A program made the translations under genes and the position numbers. From positions 806,001 through 870,000 of the forward strand of contig CAWDUX010000001.1 in the NCBI GenBank assembly GCA_963805605.1: a DNA stretch of 64,000 bases, written 5' to 3'. This document shows, one piece after another, positions 1-6,911 of this stretch (position 1 is the stretch's first letter; each line of letters begins with the position of its first letter). The notes below the pieces were generated by a model that saw nothing but the letters and a program-made list of their open reading frames with translations, had not been told where the DNA came from and ran no database searches. This DNA comes from Actinocatenispora sp963805605 (GTDB taxonomy: Bacteria; Actinomycetota; Actinomycetes; Mycobacteriales; Micromonosporaceae).

Positions 1-90
1 CAGGTACACCGCGTACCCGGCCGCTAGCAGCATCGCGCCGATCACAGCCATCACCGAGACGGCGATCCGCGACCTCATTGATCTGAACAC
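1..90 (-). CDS. N-terminus of a membrane protein, cut by the window edge
   Basis: The reverse strand encodes an N-terminus reading MFRSMRSRIAVSVMAVIGAM and continuing with LLAAGYAVYL to the window edge. A short basic head is followed by one hydrophobic segment, as in a signal anchor. The GTG at 90 is preferred because a GGGA lies seven bases upstream; an in-frame ATG at 78 is the alternative. The look is that of a sensor histidine kinase or other anchored protein, but too little is visible to name it. A long perfect inverted repeat sits just upstream, at 126-169. Confidence 0.45.
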   Translation of the reverse strand, partial: MFRSMRSRIAVSVMAVIGAMLLAAGYAVYL

Positions 91-125
91 AACGACATCC
101 CATCCGGAGTGGAACACTGCGAACT

Positions 126-169
126 GTCCGCTGAGGTCGTAACAGCACCCTGTTACGACCTCAGCGGAC
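126..169. repeat. Perfect 20-bp inverted repeat with a 4-nt spacer
   Basis: Arms 126-145 and 150-169 are exact reverse complements, separated by CACC. The repeat lies 36 nt upstream of the partial reverse-strand gene and about 180 nt beyond the stop of the ABC exporter, which already has its own hairpin at 306-341. It could be a second terminator for the ABC gene, or a leader hairpin or operator for the partial gene. No T-run follows it on either strand. Confidence 0.7.
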
Positions 170-305
170 CGGGTTAGCATAGAGCCAATGTGCCGTTTCC
201 GTGTCGTTATGATGACTTTGAGTTGCGAAAGCTCTCCCTGTTGCCTCTGTGCTCCTCCCGTTGCCTCCGGTGCCGCACCGCCGGGCTTGTCCGTCCACCC
301 AACGC

Positions 306-341
306 CGCGCGCCCCCACCGGTGTCCGATGAGGGGCGCGCG
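306..341 (-). terminator. Hairpin terminator after the ABC exporter
   Basis: A 10-bp GC-only stem (306-315 with 332-341, CGCGCGCCCC/GGGGCGCGCG) begins 12 nt past the stop codon of the reverse-strand ABC gene. There is no T-tract, which is common for actinobacterial terminators. Confidence 0.6.
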
Positions 342-352
342 AGCTGCTCCGG

Positions 353-2236
353 TCAGTGTGTCGGCGCAGCCACCGCCCGCTGATCGAACTGGGTGCGGTA
401 CAGCTGCTCGTACCGACCGCCGAGCGCGAGCAGGTCGCTGTGGGTGCCGCGCTCCACGATCCGACCGTCCTCGATCACCAGGATCAGATCGGCGGCCCGG
501 ATCGTGGACAGCCGGTGCGCGATCACCACGGCGGTCCGGCCGGCCAGCGCCTCTCCCAGGGCCTCCTGGACCGCTGCCTCCGAGGTGGAGTCCAGATGCG
601 CGGTCGCCTCGTCGAGGAGCACCACCCGGGGCCGGGCCAGCAGTAGCCGGGCGATCGTCAACCGCTGCCGCTCGCCGCCGGAGAGCCGGTACCCGCGCTC
701 GCCGACGATGGTGTCCAGCCCGTCCGGCAGCGCCGAGATCAGTTCCGCCAACCGCGCCCGGCGCAGCATCTCCCACAGCTCGTCCTCGGTCGCGTCGGGC
801 GCGGCCAGCAGCAGGTTGGCCCGGATCGACTCGTGGAACAGGTGGCCGTCCTGGGTGACCATGCCGACGGTGTCGCGGACCGAATCGGCGGTCAGCTCCC
901 GTACGTCCACACCGGACAGCCGCACCGCGCCGCTGTCCACGTCGTACAGCCGGGGCAGTAGCTGAGCGATGGTGGACTTGCCGGCACCCGACGAGCCCAC
1001 CAGTGCGACCATCTGGCCCGGCTCGGCGCGGAACGACACGTCATGCAGCACCTCCACCCCGCCGCGGGTGTCCAACGTGGCGACCTCCTCCAATGAGGCC
1101 AGCGACACCTTGTCGGCCGACGGGTAGCCGAACCGGACCGAGTCGAACTCCACCGAGACCGGCCCGTCGGGTACCGGACGGGCGTCCGGCTTCTCCGCGA
1201 TCAGCGGGACCAGGTCCAGGATCTCGAACACCCGCTCGAAGCTGACCAGTGCGCTCATCACCTCGACCCGAGCGCCGGCCAGCGCGGTCAGCGGTGCGTA
1301 CATCCGAGTCAGCAGCAGCGCCAGGGACACCACGGCGCCGGCCTGCAACTGGCCCCGCAACGCGTAGAACCCGCCGAGGCCGTAGACCAGCGCCAGCGCC
1401 AACGCCGACACCAGGGTCAGCGCGGTGACGAACACCCACTGCACCATGGCGGTACGGACCCCGATGTCACGGACCCGCTGCGCCCGGACGGCGAACTCGC
1501 TGGATTCGTGGGCGGGTCGGCCGAACAGCTTCACCAGGGTCGCGCCGGGTGCGGAGAACCGTTCGGTCATCTGGGTGCTCATCGATGCGTTCAGGTTGGC
1601 CGACTCGCGCCGCAGCCGGGCCAACCGGCCACCCATCCGACGCGCCGGCAGCACGAACACCGGCAGCAGGATCAGCGCCAGCAGAGTGATCTGCCAGGAG
1701 ACGCTGACCATCACGCCGATCGTAAGCAGCAGGGTGACGATGTTGCTGACCACACCGGACAACGTGTCGCTGAACGCCCGCTGGGCGCCGATGACGTCGT
1801 TGTTCAACCGGCTCACCAGCGCGCCGGTCCGGGTGCGGGTGAAGAAGGCGATCGGCATCCGCTGCACGTGGTCGAAGACCGCGGTACGCAGATCGAGGAT
1901 GAGTCCCTCGCCGATGGTGGAGGACAGCCAGCGGGTCAACAGACCCAGACCCGCCTCGGCCACCGCGATGACCGCGATGAGGACGGCGAGCTCGACCACC
2001 ACGTGCAGGGCCCGACCGCGGACGATCGCGTCCACCACGCGCCCGGCCAGTACGGGCGTGGCGACCGCAAGTACTGCGGTCACGACACTCAGCAGGAGGA
2101 ACGCCGCCAACTGGCGGCGGTGCGGGCGGGCGAAGCGGGCGATGCGTCGGAGCGTGCCCTTGGCGAAGGGGCGATGGTCGCGTTGCGCGTTCATTGTGGA
2201 ATGCAGTGAGGTCCACGCAGTGACCTGCATGTCCAT
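353..2236 (-). CDS. ABC exporter half-transporter (membrane domain fused to ATPase)
   Basis: This 627-residue protein has the type I exporter layout: an N-terminal six-helix membrane domain (about 35-330), then an ATPase with Walker A GSSGAGKST near residue 415, signature LSGGERQR and Walker B VVLLDEAT. It exports small hydrophobic molecules or lipids as a dimer in the cytoplasmic membrane. The chosen ATG has GAGGTAGG six bases upstream; an internal ATG at 2194 is possible. It is divergent from the biosynthetic genes and sits behind a MerR-type promoter (2330-2360), which suggests inducible export or self-resistance. It is a single half-transporter, so a homodimer is expected. Membership of the cluster is inferred from position only. 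Confidence 0.88.
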   Translation of the reverse strand: MDMQVTAWTSLHSTMNAQRDHRPFAKGTLRRIARFARPHRRQLAAFLLLSVVTAVLAVATPVLAGRVVDAIVRGRALHVVVELAVLIAVIAVAEAGLGLLTRWLSSTIGEGLILDLRTAVFDHVQRMPIAFFTRTRTGALVSRLNNDVIGAQRAFSDTLSGVVSNIVTLLLTIGVMVSVSWQITLLALILLPVFVLPARRMGGRLARLRRESANLNASMSTQMTERFSAPGATLVKLFGRPAHESSEFAVRAQRVRDIGVRTAMVQWVFVTALTLVSALALALVYGLGGFYALRGQLQAGAVVSLALLLTRMYAPLTALAGARVEVMSALVSFERVFEILDLVPLIAEKPDARPVPDGPVSVEFDSVRFGYPSADKVSLASLEEVATLDTRGGVEVLHDVSFRAEPGQMVALVGSSGAGKSTIAQLLPRLYDVDSGAVRLSGVDVRELTADSVRDTVGMVTQDGHLFHESIRANLLLAAPDATEDELWEMLRRARLAELISALPDGLDTIVGERGYRLSGGERQRLTIARLLLARPRVVLLDEATAHLDSTSEAAVQEALGEALAGRTAVVIAHRLSTIRAADLILVIEDGRIVERGTHSDLLALGGRYEQLYRTQFDQRAVAAPTH

Positions 2237-2599
2237 CGGTTACCTACCTCAGGGGAGAAAAGGGCTGTCGGGTACGTGTCGGTTCAGTGCTCTCCTGCAC
2301 GTCATACCTGATGGCACCGACGTTTCCTCAGGCTAGAACCTGAACCATGGTTGAAGTCAATCGGAGCCCTGGGGCCGGCTCATGGTGCTACCCCGCAACC
2401 ATGGTGCGCCGACACCGGACCGCGGCGCCCGATTCGGACCGTACGGGAACCGGGCAAACCCTTCGGTAATTTCGCCGGTTTCGGCCGCTGCGGGGGATGG
2501 GACGCTGATCACCCGGCGGCGTTCCGCCCGCCAGCGCCTGCCGCACCGGGCGCGGGTGGGCGGGGGCCGCCGCTGTGCCGGTCCGGGGAGAGGGGGGGC
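2237..2599. other. Divergent intergenic region of the ABC exporter and the first biosynthetic operon
   Basis: This 363-nt stretch has no convincing gene. It holds the MerR-type promoter of the ABC gene. The motif AACCATGGT occurs twice, at 2343 (inside the palindrome AACCATGGTT) and again at about 2395. The start context of the forward operon is also here, with a purine-rich GGGGAGAGGGGGG tract directly before the ATG at 2600. I could not assign a forward promoter with confidence. Confidence 0.5.
2330..2360 (-). promoter_or_regulatory. MerR-type promoter with a 19-bp spacer, facing the ABC exporter
   Basis: On the reverse strand a -35 TTGACT (2360-2355) and a -10 TAGCCT (2335-2330) are separated by exactly 19 bp. 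The spacer contains an imperfect dyad centred on CCATGG (ACTTCAACCA facing TGGTTCAGGT, 8 of 10 matching). An over-long 19-bp spacer with a central dyad is the hallmark of promoters activated by MerR-family regulators. No intact merR gene is in the window. Confidence 0.65.
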
Positions 2600-3340
2600 A
2601 TGCACATCATCAACGCGATACGTGGAACGGCACTGTGGTCCATGGCGCTGGAGCAGATCCGCCGCCGCTACGCAGAGGCCTTCGACGCGGTGCCCTCCTC
2701 AGATCCCGACTGCTTCGTGGTGGCGTACGAGCCGGCGGAACGCTGCGGCGGCACCGGAACCGTACGTTCCAGCGTAGGACTCACCTTCGGTACGGGTCGC
2801 CCCTTCTTCTGCGAACGGTACCTGTCCGGCCGGGCCGAGGACGTACTGCGGGAGCACATGCGCCGCCCGTGCGAGCGCACCGAGATCGTCGAGGTCGGCC
2901 CGTTGGCGGCGGAGTCCGCTGGCGCCGGCGCCGAACTCATCACGATCCTGCCCACCCTCGTACGCGATCTGGGCCGGCGTTACGGGGTGATGACCGTGAC
3001 TCGTCAGCTGACCGCACTCTTGCGCCGGATCGGCTATTCCTTCGAACCGATCGCCGAGGCGCGCAGCGACCAACTGCCGCCGGACGAACGTCGTCAGTGG
3101 GGCACCTACTACCAGCAGGCGCCGCGGACCGGCCTGATCCGCGTCGACCGGATCGTCGCGCCGTGCGCTCGTGCGGCCGTACGCCGGCCGATCCGCCCGG
3201 AGCTCGGCCGGCGGGAGCCGGACCGACACGCCACGGACCGCCATCACGACGACGGCCTCAACCGGGACCGAGCCGAGCGGGACCAGATCGACACAGACCG
3301 GATCGACAACGACAAGGAGCGCACCCTTGCGCTGGCTTAG
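2600..3340 (+). CDS. Thermostable-hemolysin-family protein (GNAT-like fold)
   Basis: The 246-residue product matches the thermostable hemolysin family in characteristic stretches: a CERYL segment, IVEVGPLAA near residue 95, and RIGYSFEPIAEARSDQLPPD followed by RRQWGTYYQQAP. Members have an acetyltransferase-like fold and commonly sit beside acyl-AMP ligases. The name reflects early cloning work, and real hemolytic activity should not be assumed. I chose the ATG at 2600 because it follows a strong GGGGAGAGG tract; a longer upstream reading is low in conserved sequence. The 3' end overlaps the next start by 14 nt, so translation is probably coupled. Its role is unknown; acyl or acyl-amide transfer with the adjacent ligase is an inference. 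Confidence 0.75.
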   Translation: MHIINAIRGTALWSMALEQIRRRYAEAFDAVPSSDPDCFVVAYEPAERCGGTGTVRSSVGLTFGTGRPFFCERYLSGRAEDVLREHMRRPCERTEIVEVGPLAAESAGAGAELITILPTLVRDLGRRYGVMTVTRQLTALLRRIGYSFEPIAEARSDQLPPDERRQWGTYYQQAPRTGLIRVDRIVAPCARAAVRRPIRPELGRREPDRHATDRHHDDGLNRDRAERDQIDTDRIDNDKERTLALA

Positions 3341-4928
3341 GCAGGTACTGGCCCACCGTCATTCCGACAAGCCGCTGATCGAGATTCCGGCGGCTGACGG
3401 TGCAGCGGTCTCGGTCCTGACCTACCGCTCGGTGTTCGACGCGGCCATCGCCCTGGCGGCGGAGCTGACCGGCGGAACCGACGAGCGGTCGGTCGGCACC
3501 CTGACCGTCGGGGTGCTGGCCGACAACTCCGCGGAATGGTTGGTCGCCGACCTGGCCTGCCTGCTCGGGCACACCGTGGAGGTGTCGGTGCCGCTGGCCT
3601 TCAGCAAGGACCAGGTACGGAGTCTGCTGCGGCACGTCGACGTCTGCCTGGTGGACGCCGCCGGGGCCGCCCGCCTCGCCGACTGGGGTCCCGAGGTACT
3701 GCCCTGCGGTACGCTGCCGCGCCAGATCGACATCGGTGTGCTGGCCCCGGCCGGCCGGGGTGTGCCGGCCGGTGAACCCTACGCCGGCGACTGGGTGTGC
3801 AAGGTGGTGCACACCTCCGGCACCACCTCAGTGCCCAAAGGGGTACGAATCCGTGCGGCCGGCCTGGACGATCTGCTCCGGTCCCTGACGGAGCACATCC
3901 CCGCCGAGGCGGGTCGCCGTTACCTGTCGGTGGTTCCGCTGAGTCTGCTCGTCGAGCAGGTGTCGGCGGTGTACCTGACCATGCTGAACGCCGGCACGGT
4001 GGTGCTGCTGCCGCCGGAGGTCCCGTTGCTGGGCGCGGCGCCGGGGGCACTCTCCGCGGTGCTGGCCCGCGTCCCGCAGGCCCGACCGACCGCCATGCAG
4101 GGTCCGCCCGCGTTGTTCGAGGCGTTCGCCCGTACCGCTGCAGCGCACCCCGACGAAAACCCGGCGCAGCTCTGCCAGCGGCTGTTCGGTCATCCCGAAC
4201 CCGCGTTCCTGGCCTGCGGGGGCGCGCCGATCTCCGCGCAGGTGATCGACGGGCTGCTGGATCGTGGCATCCCGGTGTACGAGGGCTACGGGCTGAGCGA
4301 GAACAGCTCGGTGGTCTCCCTGAACACCCCGGACGAGCTGTGCCCCGGTAGCGTCGGCCGACCGCTGCCGCACGTACGGCTGCGCATCGCCGACGACGGT
4401 GAGCTGCTCGTCCGCAGTACCTCGCTGTTCGCGGGGTACGACGACGACGGTGAGCCCTCCAGTTGCGTCACCGGGCCGGACGGCTGGCTGGCCACCGGGG
4501 ACCTGGCGACGATCGACGACGAGGGCTTCCTGCACATCCGCGGCCGCAAGAAGAACATCGTCATCACCTCGGCCGGCCGCAACGTGGCGGCGGACTGGGT
4601 GGCATCCCGGTACCGGGAACTGCCCGACGTCGTGGCCGCGGTGGTCTTCGGGGAGGGGCTCGACGAACTGGTCGGATTCTTCGTGATCTCCGACAGCGTC
4701 GAGGAGGCGGACCTGCGTGCCGACATGGAGCGCTTCGGGGTCGAACGCCTCTCCAGCGTCGAACGGGTCCGCCGGATCGAGATGATGCGGGCCGGGGATC
4801 CACGACTGCTGGATTTGTTCACCGTGACCGGCCGGCCGCGCAAGTCCCGGATCTGGGCCCTGATCCGCGACCGCGGCCCGTCGAGCACGGACACGGACAC
4901 GGTCATCACCAGACCGGTCACGCACTGA
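3327..4928 (+). CDS. Acyl-adenylating ligase (AMP-binding superfamily)
   Basis: At 533 residues this is a full-length ANL-superfamily enzyme that activates a carboxylic acid as acyl-AMP, for CoA or ACP. Motifs seen: P-loop TSGTTSVPKG (about 163-172), substrate-site YEGYGLSENS, the ATP/ribose-binding region GWLATGDLATIDDEGFLHI, and the hinge and lysine regions RGRKKNIVI and GRPRKSRI. The start is TTG 3327: AAGGAG ends seven bases upstream and the reading begins RWLRQVLAHR. It overlaps the preceding hemolysin-family gene by 14 nt. It is likely to be a fatty-acid or polyketide starter ligase; whether it makes CoA or ACP esters cannot be told. Confidence 0.85.
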   Translation: MRWLRQVLAHRHSDKPLIEIPAADGAAVSVLTYRSVFDAAIALAAELTGGTDERSVGTLTVGVLADNSAEWLVADLACLLGHTVEVSVPLAFSKDQVRSLLRHVDVCLVDAAGAARLADWGPEVLPCGTLPRQIDIGVLAPAGRGVPAGEPYAGDWVCKVVHTSGTTSVPKGVRIRAAGLDDLLRSLTEHIPAEAGRRYLSVVPLSLLVEQVSAVYLTMLNAGTVVLLPPEVPLLGAAPGALSAVLARVPQARPTAMQGPPALFEAFARTAAAHPDENPAQLCQRLFGHPEPAFLACGGAPISAQVIDGLLDRGIPVYEGYGLSENSSVVSLNTPDELCPGSVGRPLPHVRLRIADDGELLVRSTSLFAGYDDDGEPSSCVTGPDGWLATGDLATIDDEGFLHIRGRKKNIVITSAGRNVAADWVASRYRELPDVVAAVVFGEGLDELVGFFVISDSVEEADLRADMERFGVERLSSVERVRRIEMMRAGDPRLLDLFTVTGRPRKSRIWALIRDRGPSSTDTDTVITRPVTH

Positions 4929-4941
4929 AGGGGGCATCGGA

Positions 4942-5868
4942 GTGACGTCCAGGGTGCAACTGCGACCGTACGGTGCCGGTAGCGGTCGGATGCTGGTGGC
5001 GGTGGGTGACGGCGATCTGGACGGCGTGGATCCGGCCGATCTGGTCGACCTGCTGGCCGCCGCCGGTTTCCTGATACTGCGTGGCTTCGCCATCGACATC
5101 GCGACGTTCGCTGTCACGGTCAAACGGCTCAGCAGCATGGTGGTGGCGGACCCGGCCCGGGAGTTCTTCGGCGAGGTGGCCCAGAAGGTCGACGCCGGGC
5201 TGCACGAGGTGGGACTGCACCTGGAGAACGGCAACAGTCCGTTCCGGCCGGACCTGAACTGGTTCTACTGCCAGCGGGCTGCCCGTACCGGCTCCCAGAC
5301 GACCGTGTGCGACGGCTACCGGGTGTACGACGGGCTGTCGGTGGCGGCCCGTCGGGCGTTCACCGACCGGGAGATCTGCTATGCGCGCACTGTGGCGGAG
5401 CCAGCTTGGCGGGCGCTGGCTGTACATCTGCTGGGCGGCGTGAAGTCCAGTGCCGAGGTGACCCTCGATGATCTGATGCGCTTCGCGCCGGAGCCGGAGC
5501 GCACCACGGTACGGGACAACGGTGACGGCTCGGTGTTCTACGCGCACCGGGAGCCGGCGGTCCGGTTACCGACCCTGTTCGACACCCGGCCGGCCTGGGC
5601 GAACAGCATCTTCGGGCCGTCGTACAACTACGAGGCGCCGCGGATCACTTTCGCCGACGGTTCCGCCATCCCGGAATCGTTGCTGGCCGAGGTGCGCGCG
5701 GTGGCCGCGGCGGTGACCGAGGACGTCGACTGGTGCGACGGCGATGTCGTGCTCATCGACAACAGCAGGGTGATGCACGGTCGCCGGGAGATCCTGGATC
5801 CGGCCCGCGCCATCTTCAACGCGCAGAGCTATCTGGATGCCTCCCTGCGGTCCGGTACGCCGTCGTGA
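4942..5868 (+). CDS. TauD/TfdA-family Fe(II)/2-oxoglutarate dioxygenase
   Basis: The 308-residue product carries the metal-binding HxE (His93 and Glu95 in LHLENGNSPFRPDLN) and a distal His279 in the block DNSRVMHGRREI, where the following arginines fit the 2-oxoglutarate-binding role. It probably hydroxylates or desaturates a cluster intermediate. The GTG start follows a GAAGGGGG tract 13 nt after the ligase stop, so the two are co-transcribed. Leu209 is encoded by TTA (5566-5568), a rare codon in high-GC actinomycetes that can make expression depend on the bldA tRNA. Confidence 0.85.
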   Translation: MTSRVQLRPYGAGSGRMLVAVGDGDLDGVDPADLVDLLAAAGFLILRGFAIDIATFAVTVKRLSSMVVADPAREFFGEVAQKVDAGLHEVGLHLENGNSPFRPDLNWFYCQRAARTGSQTTVCDGYRVYDGLSVAARRAFTDREICYARTVAEPAWRALAVHLLGGVKSSAEVTLDDLMRFAPEPERTTVRDNGDGSVFYAHREPAVRLPTLFDTRPAWANSIFGPSYNYEAPRITFADGSAIPESLLAEVRAVAAAVTEDVDWCDGDVVLIDNSRVMHGRREILDPARAIFNAQSYLDASLRSGTPS

Positions 5869-5928
5869 GGGTGACCCGGCCGGTGGCGTTCGGTGGTCGC
5901 CGTGGCGGTGGAAGGCGGAGTGGGTCAG

Positions 5929-6540
5929 ATGGCGCGGACCGGTAGCAGGCTACGGCAGGGGGACAGCGACGAGCTGATCTTCCGGACCACCACCGGGGAC
6001 AGCGCGGGTGTCCGGGTGGAGGTGGAGGCCCGGTATGCGCCCATGCGGGAGATCCGGCCGCCGGTGCACTCGCATCCTGCCCAGGACGAGCATTTCGAGG
6101 TTCTGTCGGGTGTGCTGGACTTTCTGATCGAGGGGGAGCGGGTCCGGGTCGGGCCCGGCGAGGTGCTGGACATCCCGCGCGGGCAGCGGCACACCGTGTG
6201 GAACGCCTCGGACGAACACACCCGTTTCCGGTGGCGTACCTCGCCGGCGCTGCGGACGGAGCGGATGTATGAGGTGCTCTGGGGGTTGGCCGCGGAGGGT
6301 CGGATGGGTCGGCACGGTCATCCGCGCCCGGCGCTGCTGCAGGGTGCCGTGCTGATGTTCGCCTACCGCAGGGAGTACCGGCTCGCGTCGCCGCCGTACC
6401 CGGCGCTGGTGCTGGGTTGCGGTCTGCTGGGTGCGATCGGCCGACTGGCCGGTTACCGACCCTGGTACGGCCGGTACGCCGCTGTCGATGGCCCGGACCG
6501 CGGGAACCAGAGCCGGCAAACATTCTTTACGGAACCGTAG
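5929..6540 (+). CDS. Cupin-domain protein with a C-terminal hydrophobic segment
   Basis: This 203-residue protein has a cupin barrel in its first half: motif 1 PPVHSHPAQDEHFEVLSG and motif 2 GEVLDIPRGQRHTVWN supply the His/Glu metal-ligand set. The second half has one hydrophobic stretch (YPALVLGCGLLGAIGRLAGY), possibly membrane-associated. The ATG at 5929 has GGAG eight bases upstream; in-frame GTGs at 5893 and 5920 are alternatives. It ends the first operon. The cupin fold covers enzymes, isomerases and sensors, so the reaction is unknown. Confidence 0.75.
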   Translation: MARTGSRLRQGDSDELIFRTTTGDSAGVRVEVEARYAPMREIRPPVHSHPAQDEHFEVLSGVLDFLIEGERVRVGPGEVLDIPRGQRHTVWNASDEHTRFRWRTSPALRTERMYEVLWGLAAEGRMGRHGHPRPALLQGAVLMFAYRREYRLASPPYPALVLGCGLLGAIGRLAGYRPWYGRYAAVDGPDRGNQSRQTFFTEP

Positions 6541-6746
6541 GAATTACCCCTGGTCACTCTCCGACGAGAAAGCGTCCGACGGCAATTGTGCTGCTCACGA
6601 CCCGATTCCGGGTCTGCCGGTCGCGCTTTTCGAGTAGGCGGCGTCAATCACAGTTACTTGCCGGGCCAACTGTTCTGTTCGCAACGATTCTCCGCGGGGG
6701 TCGACCCGCCGTCGATTGACCTGTGTGATTAGTCTTTGGCCTGGTC

Positions 6747-6768
6747 ACCTTGAAGGTAACTGGAAGGT
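6747..6768 (+). promoter_or_regulatory. Repeat motif upstream of the LuxR-type regulator gene
   Basis: The 371-nt gap 6541-6911 has no gene and is less GC-rich than its surroundings. It contains ACCTTGAAGGT (6747-6757, a 5-1-5 dyad) followed by a second GGAAGGT. The two GAAGGT units are 11 bp apart (6752 and 6763), the spacing typical of direct-repeat sites bound on one DNA face by pathway activators. Function as an operator is inferred. Confidence 0.35.
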
Positions 6769-6911
6769 CTCGGCCGCCTACCGTTCATGCGCTGGACAGG
6801 CATGGGGTGACCTGGTTGGTTACGCTGACGTTCCAGATTGGCGGGAGGAAATGGCGTAGGAAATACAAAGAGTGAGCAGTTGGCTTCTGACGTCGCTGGG
6901 GATAGGTCGTC

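Noticed and set aside
190..858. Forward reading of 222 codons opposite the ABC exporter
   Set aside because: Arg/Pro-rich antisense shadow of the ATPase domain.
2351..2599. N-terminal extension of the hemolysin-family gene
   Set aside because: It is Pro/Gly/Arg-rich without family sequence, and the strong ribosome site belongs to the ATG at 2600.
2600..3340. A genuine cytolytic toxin
   Set aside because: The family name is historical; there is no signal peptide and the gene sits in a biosynthetic operon.
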